A stretch of 64,000 nucleotides of DNA from NCBI GenBank assembly GCA_964387495.1, contig CAYLXB010000010.1:7603-71602 (forward strand). The letters run 5' to 3'. Each line of letters begins with the position of its first letter. The stretch's first letter is position 1. Shown here one piece after another: positions 1 to 8,519 of the stretch. This DNA is from DSXF01 sp964387495 (GTDB taxonomy: Bacteria; Chloroflexota; Anaerolineae; Anaerolineales; Villigracilaceae). The position numbers were made by a program, and so were the translations under genes. The notes under the pieces were generated by a model. It saw only the letters and a list, made by a program, of their open reading frames with translations. It searched no databases and had not been told where the DNA came from.

Positions 1-393
1 GAAGTGGATGCCTTTCTGGCCCTCATGGCCAGCGACCCCCAAAAAGCTGCCTTCCTCACCCCCGCCATGCGCACCCAGATGCACCTCGCCAGCCTCGCCG
101 CCTTCCGCGCCGGCTGGCTGCAGCTTGCCTTCCTCGAAATCGATGGACAGAAAGCCTGCGCCTACCTCAACTTCGACTACGACAACAAGGTCTGGGTCTA
201 CAACTCCGGACTCGACCGCAGCTTCATGGAACTCTCTCCTGGCTGGGTGCTGCTCGGCTACCTGCTCGAATGGGCCGTCACCCGCCGGCGCGTTGAATTC
301 GACTTCATGCGCGGCAGCGAAGACTACAAATACAAATTCGGCGCCAGCGACCGCCAGGTCATTCGCGCCAGGATCATGCGCCCCCTCGATTAA
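1..393 (+). CDS. C-terminal part of a GNAT-fold (CelD/FemAB-like) acetyltransferase, 5' truncated
   Basis: The reading frame is open from the first base of the window, so the true start lies upstream; 130 codons remain before TAA. The remaining residues match the C-terminal half of the CelD/BcsL-like acetyltransferase domain (PF13480 type): a strand ending in a Tyr-Asn-Ser-Gly-Leu-Asp stretch, a hydrophobic helix (GWVLLGYLLEWA), then the FDFMRGSEDYKYKFG stretch in which the Arg-Gly-x-x-x-Tyr-Lys motif is characteristic. Such proteins transfer acyl or aminoacyl groups, often to polysaccharides or peptidoglycan precursors, but the substrate cannot be read here. No downstream gene is co-directional within 200 bp. 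Confidence 0.75.
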   Translation, partial: EVDAFLALMASDPQKAAFLTPAMRTQMHLASLAAFRAGWLQLAFLEIDGQKACAYLNFDYDNKVWVYNSGLDRSFMELSPGWVLLGYLLEWAVTRRRVEFDFMRGSEDYKYKFGASDRQVIRARIMRPLD

Positions 394-511
394 GGCGATA
401 CTCTCCGGCGCGGTATGCAGAAAGGATCATGCCGCGCGCAGGTCGGGCATATGCTTTTTTGCCCAAAAAACAGGCGCGTTTTGTCACTCGCATCTCCCCC
501 CTCAATCGCTG

Positions 512-517
512 TATGAT
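512..517 (+). promoter_or_regulatory. Possible -10 element upstream of the fumarase genes
   Basis: The sequence TGTATGATAAA, with TATGAT at these positions, lies 79 bp before the first fumarase start. The same undecamer occurs upstream of the selenoprotein peroxiredoxin at 23925-23935. No good -35 hexamer is found 16-18 bp upstream, so the assignment rests on the -10-like box and its recurrence. Confidence 0.3.
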
Positions 518-540
518 AAAGAATACAATTTGGAGCATGG

Positions 541-570
541 ACCCTCAGGGCTTTCCAAGCCTTCAGGGTC
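541..570 (+). promoter_or_regulatory. Leader hairpin ahead of the fumarase genes
   Basis: The arms ACCCT and AGGGT, and inside them GGCTT and AAGCC, form an imperfect stem with a TCC loop. It ends 12 bp before the GGAAGGAG ribosome site. It has no T-run, so it is more likely a leader structure or the end of upstream transcription than an intrinsic terminator. Function is unproven. Confidence 0.3.
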
Positions 571-595
571 TTAAAAATCCTCGGAAGGAGACCCC

Positions 596-1471
596 ATGCG
601 AGACCTGACCAATGAAATCCTCGAACTCATCCGCCGCACATCCTCCGATCTGCCTGCAGACGTTGAAGAACGACTGCAAGCAGCCATCCAGAAGGAAGCC
701 CCCGGCTCGGCGGCCCGCGGCGCGCTGGAAACTGTTCTCAAGAACGTGGAACTCTCCCGCCAGAATTCCAGCCCCATCTGCCAGGATACCGGCACGCCCA
801 TCTTCTATGTAAAACACCCCGAAGGCTGGAGCACCCGCAAGCTCAAAGCCCAGATTCGCTCTGCCCTCGCCGAAGCCACCAAAAAAGCCTACATGCGTCC
901 CAATGCCGTGGATGCCATCTACGACAAAAACTCCGGCAACAACCTCGGAGGTGATGACTTCCCCTATATCCACTTCGAAGAAGTGGACGGCGACGATCTC
1001 AGCATCGAACTCATGCTCAAGGGCGGCGGCTGCGAGAACGTCGGCATCCAGTACTCCATGCCCAATTCTGCCCTCGGCGCCGGGCGCGACCTGGCCGGTG
1101 TCCGCAAAGTCGTCCTCGATGCTGTACATAAGGCCCAGGGACAGGGCTGCGCCCCCGGCATCCTCGGCGTCGCCATCGGCGGCGACCGCGGCACCGGCTA
1201 CGTCAAATCCAAGGAAGTCCTCTTCGACAAAATCGGCACCCGCAACCCCGACCCCCAACTGGCCGATCTCGAGGAACGTCTGACCAGCGAAGCCAACCAG
1301 CTCGGCATCGGTCCCATGGGCTTCGGCGGCAAGACCACTGTCCTCGACACCAAGATCACCGGCCTGCACCGCCTGCCGGCTTCCTATTTCGTCACCATTT
1401 CCTACATGTGCTGGGCCTACCGCCGCCGCAAAATGACCCTCAAGGGCAATGGCGAGGTCGTCTACGATTAG
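596..1471 (+). CDS. Class I fumarate hydratase, alpha (Fe-S) subunit
   Basis: Catalyses reversible hydration of fumarate to malate in the TCA cycle, together with the beta subunit encoded next. The 291-residue length is typical of the alpha chain of two-subunit class I fumarases. The three expected [4Fe-4S] ligands are visible: Cys62 in ICQDTGTP, Cys185 in GCAPGILG and Cys272 in YMCWAYRRR, spaced as in the single-chain enzymes. The start is set by a GGAAGGAG site 5 nt before the ATG. The closely related L-tartrate dehydratase alpha chain cannot be fully excluded, but a stand-alone pair with no tartrate genes favours fumarase. The cluster makes the enzyme oxygen-sensitive, in keeping with an anaerobic lifestyle. 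Confidence 0.9.
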   Translation: MRDLTNEILELIRRTSSDLPADVEERLQAAIQKEAPGSAARGALETVLKNVELSRQNSSPICQDTGTPIFYVKHPEGWSTRKLKAQIRSALAEATKKAYMRPNAVDAIYDKNSGNNLGGDDFPYIHFEEVDGDDLSIELMLKGGGCENVGIQYSMPNSALGAGRDLAGVRKVVLDAVHKAQGQGCAPGILGVAIGGDRGTGYVKSKEVLFDKIGTRNPDPQLADLEERLTSEANQLGIGPMGFGGKTTVLDTKITGLHRLPASYFVTISYMCWAYRRRKMTLKGNGEVVYD

Positions 1472-1526
1472 TTGATGGCCTGTGGAGTGCAGTCCTGCCC
1501 TCCACACCCATCCCCGGAGGAAAACC

Positions 1527-2153
1527 ATGCGTGAAATAACCATCCCCATCAGCGATGACGTCATCCGCAGCCTCAAGGTCGGTGACCCCGTTGCCCTCAC
1601 CGGCGTCATGATCACCGGCCGCGACACCGTCCACAAGTGGATGATCGAAACTTTCATCAAAAAGTCCCGCCAGCCGCAGGGTGATGACCAGCAGGTCTAC
1701 GAAGCCCTCCAGCCCATCCTCAAGGGCGGCGTCATCTACCATTGTGGCCCTGTCGTTTCCGGCCTCGACACCAAACAATACAAATTCGTCGCTGCCGGCC
1801 CCACCACCTCCATCCGTGAGGAACCCTACCAGGCCGATGTCATGCAGCACTTCGGCGCGAAAGGCGTCATCGGAAAAGGCGGCATGGGCCCCAAAACCCT
1901 CAAGGGCTGCCAGGATGTCCCCTTCGTCTACTTCCACGCCATCGGCGGAGCCGCCACCCTCATCGCCGGCTCCGTTGAAAAAGTCCTCGGCGTCTACAAG
2001 TACGACTTCGGTGTTCCCGAGGCCATGTGGGTCATCCAGGTCAAGAACTTCCCCGTCGTCGTCACCATGGACGCCCACGGCGGCAGCCAGCATGCCCTGA
2101 TTGACCAAGATTCCAGGAAGGCCCTCGACGAATTGCTCGCCAAACCCTATTAG
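1527..2153 (+). CDS. Class I fumarate hydratase, beta subunit
   Basis: The 208-residue C-terminal partner of the class I fumarase. It carries the substrate-binding swivelling domain, with the family motif KGVIGKGGMG near residue 113 and FHAIGGAA near residue 136. The ATG chosen has a strong GGAGG six bases upstream; an in-frame ATG at 1482 would add 15 residues, has no ribosome site and does not fit the family N-terminus (MREITIPISDDVIRSL). It lies 55 bp after the alpha subunit and is almost certainly co-transcribed with it. Confidence 0.9.
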   Translation: MREITIPISDDVIRSLKVGDPVALTGVMITGRDTVHKWMIETFIKKSRQPQGDDQQVYEALQPILKGGVIYHCGPVVSGLDTKQYKFVAAGPTTSIREEPYQADVMQHFGAKGVIGKGGMGPKTLKGCQDVPFVYFHAIGGAATLIAGSVEKVLGVYKYDFGVPEAMWVIQVKNFPVVVTMDAHGGSQHALIDQDSRKALDELLAKPY

Positions 2154-2157
2154 CACC

Positions 2158-2200
2158 GGGGTCACTTCGAACCCGGCGCCCTAAGCCGGCCGAAGTCCCC
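2158..2200. terminator. Hairpin between convergent fumarase and zinc-ribbon genes
   Basis: Nested inverted repeat: GGGG / CCCC, then ACTTCG (2164-2169) with CGAAGT (2191-2196), then CCGGC with GCCGG around a short loop. It starts 4 bp after the fumarase stop and lies between two converging genes. The T-tract is poor (CCTTCATTC), so termination strength is uncertain. Confidence 0.45.
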
Positions 2201-2231
2201 CCTTCATTCACATCCAGTCCCGCAGGCTCCC

Positions 2232-2543
2232 TCACCCGAACCTGCGGGACATCGCTTCTCCTCTCGGCGTCCGCCTGATCTTGCTCCCACAGCTCGGACA
2301 CACCGCGTGATCGTTGATCTCAAAATGGGATTCCGACGAACCGCTCACGGTTCCCCCCAGCCCGCTACTCATCTGGCTCATCCCCCCAAAGCCAAACCCG
2401 CAGTATGGGCACTTCTCCACATACCCGCTGGCATGCTCCTCCCAGAACGTTGAACGATGCCTAGGCTGGTTATTTGCCAGCAAGATTCCGATGAGAGCCG
2501 CAACGACCACCAACACGAGAATAATGATCGGTTCAGGATTCAT
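2232..2543 (-). CDS. Small membrane-anchored zinc-ribbon protein
   Basis: A 103-residue protein. Residues 5-23 form one hydrophobic membrane segment (IIILVLVVVAALIGILLAN). They are followed by a soluble domain with two knuckles, CPYC (45-48) and CPSC (82-85), which together would bind one zinc ion. A Gly/Ser-rich linker separates the knuckles. A much longer reading frame continues upstream, but the start at 2543 is fixed by AAAGGAG five bases before the ATG and by a promoter just upstream. I do not recognise a named family. It is probably a cytoplasmic zinc ribbon tethered to the inner membrane; function unknown. Confidence 0.75.
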   Translation of the reverse strand: MNPEPIIILVLVVVAALIGILLANNQPRHRSTFWEEHASGYVEKCPYCGFGFGGMSQMSSGLGGTVSGSSESHFEINDHAVCPSCGSKIRRTPRGEAMSRRFG

Positions 2544-2861
2544 GGCTTCTCCTTTCACAGGCTGCGATGCTTGGAATGGATAAACGCTGATCCCACCGGC
2601 TTGCGCCCGGCCGCTGCCGGATACTACCTTAACTATACAAAAAACGCTGCCCCAATTCAACCCCCTTTGGTCTTCGCCGCGGCTGGTACCCAATGCAGGC
2701 TTTGCACCCTGCATTCTACCCTGCGAATATTTGGTTTCTTTTCTCATCCACGGCCATGGATACTGTTCACCTGTCCATACCTTCATCCCCCACCTGTCGG
2801 ATGTTTTTTTTCCCCGCCTGGAGTAGCATAAAACCACAGTCCATCTGCCAAGCGATCCAGC
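2544..2861. other. 318 bp divergent intergenic region
   Basis: It separates the minus-strand zinc-ribbon gene from the plus-strand permease gene. It holds a convincing minus-strand promoter (2632-2660, listed separately). Short open frames here have no ribosome site and no family resemblance. The half facing the permease is T/C-rich with no clear promoter; a TAGCAT at 2824 is the best -10-like match. Confidence 0.6.
2632..2660 (-). promoter_or_regulatory. Sigma-70-type promoter of the zinc-ribbon gene
   Basis: On the minus strand TTGAAT (2660-2655) is followed by exactly 17 bases and TATAGT (2637-2632). The predicted start of transcription near 2625 gives a leader of about 80 nt before the ATG at 2543. 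Confidence 0.65.
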
Positions 2862-5513
2862 ATGGAAAATCACGTCCTCCCCACCTCCTCCACACCCCGG
2901 CCAGCCCTCTCCCGCCTGGCCAGGTACGCCGTTCTCAAAGCCGTCATCCTGTTCGCTACGGTTGCCGCCGGCCTCTATCTCACCATCCTCGTCGTCAATC
3001 TCGGCGGCTATGTGGACGCCGTCTTCCGCTCGGATGTTGCCGACGAAATCGGCGGGCTGCGGCAAAGCGGGGCCTTTGAGGGGCTGACTTACGAACAAAT
3101 CCAGGACCTCATCTGGACGACGCGCTGGATCGGGGAAGAAGAGCGCGGCCTGCACGTCCCCTTCATGGTACGTACCTGGCGCTGGTTCCTGAAAGCCATG
3201 CTGCTGGACTGGGGGGATGGTCCCATCCGCTGGATCATCTCGCCGGGCGGCGGCAACTACGTCGCCGTCGTCAGGGGAGACACACGCGCCTATCTTCTCC
3301 ATCAGTTTCCTTACACCATGCTCCTGGTGGGCGCTTCCACCCTGCTCTTGTTCTTTGCCAGCGTCTTCCTGGCTCTCAACCTGTCCCGGCGGCGGCGCGG
3401 GCGGTTCCTGAACTGGCTGATCGTGGTGCTTTCCTCCGCCACTTCTGTACCCCCCTGGATCCATGGTCTCCTCCTGATCTTCTTCTTCGTCACCCTGGCG
3501 GGTATCTTTCCCTACCCCCGCCTCATGGGTGGCAGTGGTGGGGCCGGCGGGACTCTAGCTCTCAACCTGCCTGCCATCTGGATGTTCCTCAAACAGATAT
3601 TCCTGCCGGTACTGGCCCTGTTCATCAGCCTCTTCTTCCAGAGCGTCTATACCTGGCGCTCATTCTTCCTCATCTACTCTGAAGAAGACTACGTCGAGAT
3701 GGCCCGTGCCAAAGGCCTCCCGGATGGCATGCTCGAACGCCGTTACATTTTACGTCCCACACTGCCCTATATCCTGACCAATTTCGTCATGCTGGTCGTC
3801 AGCATGTGGCAGGCCACCATTGCCCTCGAACTGCTTTTCGGCTGGCCGGGGTTGGGCGCCATTTTTGCAATCGCCATCCGCACCTTCCATACCCCGCTCC
3901 TGCTTGGCATCGTCGCCATCTTTGCCTACCTCCTGGCCATCACGGTCTTCCTGCTCGACATTCTCTATGCCCTCATTGACCCGCGCGTACGCATCGAATC
4001 GGGCGCCCCAAAAGCCCGCCTGCTTACCACCAGAAAGTGGGCATTCCCCTTCCATAAGCCAAAACAGACTTTCGAGAAACGGATGCTCACCCCCCTCGAT
4101 GAGTCCTTTCGCCCTTTTCATTCCAACCCCAGGCCTGCCCGCCTCTTCTCCCGGCTGGGGCATGGTCTCAAGCGCTTCACCCCTACTCTGAGCGAAGTGC
4201 TTGCTCAACCGGCAGGTGCATTGGGATTGGTGATCATCCTGGTACTGGTCGCGGCGGCAATCTACTCACGCCTCGCCTACCCGGGCGACGAGGCTGTACG
4301 CATCTGGTCTTTGCAGGGAGAAACGCTCGGGGAGTGGCGCGCCAATCCTGCCAATGCCGCACCGGTCTGGTTTAATGTCTTCCGCCGCGAGAAACTTCCC
4401 AAGAGCATCCTGCTCAGCAGCCGGGAGGATAAAGAACTCAAAGAGGCCGGGCCGCTCCAAAGCGACATTCGCACAGTAACATTCGCTTTTCCTTTTGATT
4501 ATTCGACCGGCATCCTGCCGCAACAGCTGAATCTTTCATTGGAAAGCAATTTCCAACAGAAGCCGCCCCTGGTCAGCCTCACCTGGCTCACGCCCGATGG
4601 ACGCACGCTCGACCTGGGTAACGTGATCATCAAGACCGCTGTCGAAACATACTATGTCTCCGAAGATGAGCGTCTCCAGCGCAAACTGGGTGGGCGGCCG
4701 GTGGTCGAAGCCCTGTTCACAGACCCGGCTGGGGGCCGGGTTGTGAAGGGCAGGTACACCCTGCAGGTCAAAGCCTTCCTCTTCGAACCGGAGGCCGACC
4801 TGGAGGCCGAAATGGTGCTCTTCGGGCAAGCCTTCGGATTGGCTGGCACCGACAGCCAGCGCCGCGACCTCACCCTGCCGCTCCTGAACGGCATCCCCCT
4901 GGCGCTTGCCTTTGGGGTCCTCGGGGCGGTCGCCACCAGCCTGCTTTCCATGGCCCTGGCTGCCGCCGGAGCCTGGTACGGCGGCTGGGTGGATATCTTG
5001 ATCCAGCGCATTTCGGATGTTAATATGATCCTGCCCACCCTGGCGATTGCCATCCTGGTCTTCCTGATGTACACCAACTCCATCTGGGCCGTGCTGGGTG
5101 TCCTCGTCCTGCTCAGCATCTTCGGCAGTCCGCTCAAGAACTACCGCGCGGCCTTCCTGCAGATCAAAGAATCCCCCTACATTGAAGCTGCGCAAGCCTA
5201 CGGCGCCAGCGGCGGGCGGCTGGTCTGGCATTACCTCGTGCCCCGCATCCTGCCCGTCATGTTGCCTCAGCTGGTCACCATGGTCCCGGTCTATGTCTAC
5301 TACGAGGCCACCCTGGCCTTTCTCGGCGTGCGTGACCCGCTCATGCCCACCTGGGGCAAAGTCATCTACGAAGCCTTGAGCAGCCGGGCCTTCCAGGTCT
5401 ATCCGCATCGCATCCTTATCCCGGTCGCGCTGCTTGTCCTTACCGGCCTCGGCTTTGCCCTGCTCGGCCTTGCCCTCGAACAGGTGCTCAACCCGCGCCT
5501 GCGGGAGAAATGA
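2862..5513 (+). CDS. Fused DppB-DppC-type ABC transporter permease
   Basis: An 883-residue inner-membrane protein that combines the two permease subunits normally encoded separately in peptide/nickel ABC importers. Residues about 1-375 are DppB-like, with the cytoplasmic coupling (EAA) loop EDYVEMARAKG near 275. Residues about 440-883 are DppC-like, with a second EAA loop SPYIEAAQAYGA near 770. Between the first transmembrane helix of the second half and the rest lies an unusual soluble insertion of about 200 residues (467-670), predicted to be extracytoplasmic and of unknown role. No binding protein or ATPase gene is adjacent, so the substrate is open. The start codon lacks a strong ribosome site. 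The next gene overlaps by 4 bp (ATGA), so the two are translationally coupled. Confidence 0.85.
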   Translation: MENHVLPTSSTPRPALSRLARYAVLKAVILFATVAAGLYLTILVVNLGGYVDAVFRSDVADEIGGLRQSGAFEGLTYEQIQDLIWTTRWIGEEERGLHVPFMVRTWRWFLKAMLLDWGDGPIRWIISPGGGNYVAVVRGDTRAYLLHQFPYTMLLVGASTLLLFFASVFLALNLSRRRRGRFLNWLIVVLSSATSVPPWIHGLLLIFFFVTLAGIFPYPRLMGGSGGAGGTLALNLPAIWMFLKQIFLPVLALFISLFFQSVYTWRSFFLIYSEEDYVEMARAKGLPDGMLERRYILRPTLPYILTNFVMLVVSMWQATIALELLFGWPGLGAIFAIAIRTFHTPLLLGIVAIFAYLLAITVFLLDILYALIDPRVRIESGAPKARLLTTRKWAFPFHKPKQTFEKRMLTPLDESFRPFHSNPRPARLFSRLGHGLKRFTPTLSEVLAQPAGALGLVIILVLVAAAIYSRLAYPGDEAVRIWSLQGETLGEWRANPANAAPVWFNVFRREKLPKSILLSSREDKELKEAGPLQSDIRTVTFAFPFDYSTGILPQQLNLSLESNFQQKPPLVSLTWLTPDGRTLDLGNVIIKTAVETYYVSEDERLQRKLGGRPVVEALFTDPAGGRVVKGRYTLQVKAFLFEPEADLEAEMVLFGQAFGLAGTDSQRRDLTLPLLNGIPLALAFGVLGAVATSLLSMALAAAGAWYGGWVDILIQRISDVNMILPTLAIAILVFLMYTNSIWAVLGVLVLLSIFGSPLKNYRAAFLQIKESPYIEAAQAYGASGGRLVWHYLVPRILPVMLPQLVTMVPVYVYYEATLAFLGVRDPLMPTWGKVIYEALSSRAFQVYPHRILIPVALLVLTGLGFALLGLALEQVLNPRLREK

Positions 5514-7423
5514 ACCTCATGCCAGTCTCTGCCCGCCTCTCTTCCGCCCTCCTCCTGCTCCTCCTCGCTGTTGGCTGCCTGCCTGCGGTCCCCGCTGCCA
5601 TTCCCATTGCGGTTCCCCCTGCCCTCCCCGCCGACTCCGGCCCGCGGCCTCCCGGCGTAACCTCCGTCATCGCCCAACTGCGCGGCCTGCCTGTCGAAGA
5701 ATTCTTCGAAGAATCCTTCCGGCAGATCGCCATCCGCGACCCTGACCTGCTCATTTTCACCGAAGGCTCCTATGGTGACCTCATGTCCGGGCCCTACGCC
5801 CGCTATGGGATCCGCAACGACCGTTTCACCGATATCTCCGACTCCTACATCTGCGAGACCCAGCAGCTGCAGCGCGCCATCCTCGATCTCCTGCACACCT
5901 ACGACCGCTCCGCTCTCACCTACGACCAGCAGATCACCTACGATACGTTCGAAGACTATCTCACCGGCCTGGTCGAGGGGCATCCCTACATGTACCACAC
6001 CTACCCCGTCAACGGCGAATCCTCCTGGGGTATGAGCCAGGACACCCTTGTCATCTGGAACATGACCGGCATGGCCATCCATACCCCCCAGGATGCCGAA
6101 GACTACCTCGCCCGCCTCTCATCCATCGACACCTGGACTGACCAGTTGCTCGAAGCCCTTAAACTACGCCAGGAGGCCGGCATCCTGCCCACGAAATTCA
6201 TGCTCCGTTCCAGCCTGGCCCAACTCGACCGCGGCTATTCCTACGACCCCCGCAGCCGCCTCGATGTTCCCCGGGAAAATATTCTCTACACATCCTTTGT
6301 CGAAAGGCTTGACGAAACAGACGCCATCAGCCCCTCGCAAAAACAGGCATTCAGAAGCCGGGCGCTGGCAGAAGTCGAAAACACGGTCATCCCCTCCTGG
6401 CATAAACTACAGGCTTACCTGACCGGGATCTTCGACATCGCCCCAGAAGAAACCGGTGCCCTGGGTTTGCCTGACGGCACAGCCTACTACAGCTACAAAC
6501 TGCGCAACGTCACCGGCTCCACCCTCACCCCCGACCAGATCCACCAGTTGGGCATTGCCGAAGTCGCCCGCCTACAGAAAGAAATGCGCACCTTTGCCCA
6601 CCAGGAACTTGGCTACCCTGCTGACCTCACCATGTATGAACTCCGTAAACGCCTCATGCAGGAAGCCGGCCCTCCTGACAGGACGAGACTCCTCGAGACT
6701 GTCCAGGATCTGGTGGACGGCTTCGAAGCCAAGAAGGACTCCTATTTCGACATCTACCCATCCAAAGAGATCATCGTCAAACTTGCCTACCCCGACCAGG
6801 TCTACAACGACCCCGCCTACGGCGACCCCGGCCCGGCCATCCTGCGTTTCAACTTCGACAATCCCATCCCCCGCTACGAACTCCCCTCCTGGCTCTATCA
6901 CGAGACCATCCCCGGCCACATGCTCTCCCAGCTCCTCTTCCACGAACTCGACCTCAGCGCCCCCACCTTCCATAAAACCGTCCTCGTTCCCGCTTACCTC
7001 GAAGGCTGGGCCTTGTACGTCGAAGAACTCGCCTGGGAAATGGGTCTCTATCAGAACGACCCCTACGGCAACCTGGGACGCCTGGAATTCAAAATCCTGC
7101 GTGCCGCCCGCCTGGTCGTCGAAACCGGGATCCACACCCGCGGCTGGAGCCTCGAACAGGCCACATCTTACATCAGCGCCGCCACCGGCCGCCCCACCCC
7201 CCCCAGTGAAGCCACCCGCTACATCATTGAGCCCGGCCAGGGCTGCTCCTACTACATTGGTTTCCTGAAGATCATCGAACTCCGCCAGCGTGCCATGGAC
7301 CAGCTCGGCGACAGGTTCGATATCAGAGAATTCCACAATGTACTCCTCAAGCACGGCCAGATGCCTCTCTCGGTCATGGAACGTGTCGTCGACGACTGGA
7401 TCGCGTCGAAATCAGGGGGCTAA
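5510..7423 (+). CDS. DUF885-family lipoprotein, putative zinc metallopeptidase
   Basis: A 637-residue secreted lipoprotein. Residues 1-23 are a signal peptide ending in AVGC, with Cys23 the likely lipid-modified residue. The body matches DUF885 (PF05960), which carries a metallopeptidase-like HExxPGH motif, here HETIPGH near residue 463, and a downstream glutamate in EGWALYVEE near 498 that would complete the metal site. It starts inside the stop of the upstream permease, so the pair probably works together, for example hydrolysing peptides outside the membrane before uptake; that link is inference. Substrates of the family are poorly known. Confidence 0.85.
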   Translation: MNLMPVSARLSSALLLLLLAVGCLPAVPAAIPIAVPPALPADSGPRPPGVTSVIAQLRGLPVEEFFEESFRQIAIRDPDLLIFTEGSYGDLMSGPYARYGIRNDRFTDISDSYICETQQLQRAILDLLHTYDRSALTYDQQITYDTFEDYLTGLVEGHPYMYHTYPVNGESSWGMSQDTLVIWNMTGMAIHTPQDAEDYLARLSSIDTWTDQLLEALKLRQEAGILPTKFMLRSSLAQLDRGYSYDPRSRLDVPRENILYTSFVERLDETDAISPSQKQAFRSRALAEVENTVIPSWHKLQAYLTGIFDIAPEETGALGLPDGTAYYSYKLRNVTGSTLTPDQIHQLGIAEVARLQKEMRTFAHQELGYPADLTMYELRKRLMQEAGPPDRTRLLETVQDLVDGFEAKKDSYFDIYPSKEIIVKLAYPDQVYNDPAYGDPGPAILRFNFDNPIPRYELPSWLYHETIPGHMLSQLLFHELDLSAPTFHKTVLVPAYLEGWALYVEELAWEMGLYQNDPYGNLGRLEFKILRAARLVVETGIHTRGWSLEQATSYISAATGRPTPPSEATRYIIEPGQGCSYYIGFLKIIELRQRAMDQLGDRFDIREFHNVLLKHGQMPLSVMERVVDDWIASKSGG

Positions 7424-8017
7424 TTTCCTCTCCATCCATCTCCCTCCAACCCTTTTTCCCCTCTGCCGCCGACTAACGATATGGAAACCACCCAGACGCC
7501 TGGAACCTCACGCCCAGGCGGCGCATAAAACCTCTACACCATATCAGCCTGGCCTGCAGTCCTCATCCAGGGAGGAACCCAAACACCACGCCTGCCGGGG
7601 GGTAAATAAGGCAGCTGCAGATGAACAGTGCAGGGGGTTCCCGCAGAGGCGCGCAAAACCACTCTCGGAAGGAGATGATGCGGATATCCGATTTTCCCAT
7701 TCCATACCTCTCCCCAAAAACGACGGGCAGGGACCCTGGCACCCCTGATACGGTTCAGCGCCAATGACTTCCCGCGTTTTGGGGAACGCCCTGTTCACTT
7801 GGGCAGGCTAAGCTGCCCGGTGACATTCCCCTCGATACAGGCCATTCCGTCATCGCAGGGGCACCCTCCCCGGCGCACCGCCGGAAGGGAAAAGGCCTTC
7901 CCACGCGGCCCTCGCTGCCTATGCTCCAGCGAGGGCCGCGTGTCCTTCCACCGTTTTTCATCCACCGCGCCCCGGCCCCCCTCGTCCGCCGTCAGTGGTT
8001 CGTCACCCATCCCCCCC
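7424..8017. other. 594 bp non-coding region between convergent genes
   Basis: No open frame here has a ribosome site or a recognisable product; the short overlapping frames on both strands have skewed, low-complexity composition. The only marked structure is a perfect 16-bp inverted repeat (7902-7942, listed separately). A small GGGCAG/CTGCCC hairpin lies near 7803-7820. It could hold a small RNA or be decayed sequence. Confidence 0.5.
7902..7942. repeat. Perfect 16-bp inverted repeat with 9-nt loop
   Basis: CACGCGGCCCTCGCTG (7902-7917) and its exact reverse complement CAGCGAGGGCCGCGTG (7927-7942) enclose CCTATGCTC. On the plus strand a T5 run follows 12 bp later. It may act as a bidirectional terminator for the two converging genes, though it lies 479 bp from one and 75 bp from the other. 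Confidence 0.6.
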
Positions 8018-8239
8018 TTACAACTCCAAACCGTTCAAAATCTCCCGCAGCGCTGCCAGTTCTTCCTTCGTCAGAGTAACGCCTTTTCCCATTTTGCTCC
8101 CATCCGGAGACCACTCACGGATATCATACTTCGGAGCCCTGTCATTCCAACTGATCAGGTTCAGCTCTTTCTCCCAACCCGAATCGGACTTCGAAAGCAC
8201 CCCAATCTTCTTCACGATCTCATATTTGATATCAGCCAT
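8018..8239 (-). CDS. PC4/YdbC-like single-stranded nucleic-acid-binding protein
   Basis: A 73-residue protein matching the bacterial PC4-like (YdbC) family: an N-terminal strand pattern (IKYEIVKKIGVLS), the Trp-containing core (KELNLISWNDRAPKYDIREW) and a C-terminal helix (TKEELAALREIL). The family binds single-stranded DNA or RNA as a dimer and resembles eukaryotic coactivator PC4. A longer frame extends upstream, but the start at 8239 has an AAGGAGG site 7 nt before it and fits the family N-terminus MADIKYEI. Monocistronic. Confidence 0.85.
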   Translation of the reverse strand: MADIKYEIVKKIGVLSKSDSGWEKELNLISWNDRAPKYDIREWSPDGSKMGKGVTLTKEELAALREILNGLEL

Positions 8240-8486
8240 TCCGCGCCTCCTTGACGCAAACCAAATAACACCCGCCTGCACAGCCATCGCCGCTGTCTCT
8301 CGCAAAGATTCCGCCGGGAGCACCCCTCCCGCCGCTGGAAATATTGTAGCATAGGATTTCGCTCTCTCATCATTTGCACCCGATCTCCCCCGCCTTCGGG
8401 AGACTGTGTTTCGCAGTTCCTCTTCTCTCAGCCGCACCCATCGGCGTTCATCTGTGGTTTATCTTCATCCTTTTCCTCATCTGCGG

Positions 8487-8492
8487 TATACT
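8487..8492 (+). promoter_or_regulatory. Likely -10 box of the three-gene overlapping operon
   Basis: TATACT in the context CGGTATACTCCC lies 28 bp before the first start codon and 18 bp before the GGAGG site. No clear -35 hexamer is present. Confidence 0.4.
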
Positions 8493-8519
8493 CCCTTCAT
8501 TCCACTTTCTGGAGGCATG

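Noticed and set aside
563..1660. 365-codon minus-strand frame opposite the fumarase alpha gene
   Set aside because: Same reason; it crosses the intergenic region and both fumarase gene ends.
1440..2165. 241-codon minus-strand frame opposite the fumarase beta gene
   Set aside because: Antisense of a well-identified enzyme in GC-rich sequence; Gly/Asp/Val-rich composition typical of shadow frames.
2544..3464. Upstream extension of the zinc-ribbon frame into the permease gene
   Set aside because: The extension is antisense to the permease, and the internal ATG at 2543 has both a ribosome site and a promoter.
7534..7961. Several 68-90 codon frames on the minus strand in the non-coding region
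   Set aside because: They overlap each other in different frames, lack ribosome sites and show no recognisable domain.
8406..8519. N-terminal extension of the quinate-dehydrogenase-like protein
   Set aside because: The extra 38 residues are low-complexity, and the GGAGG site and family N-terminus support the start at 8520.
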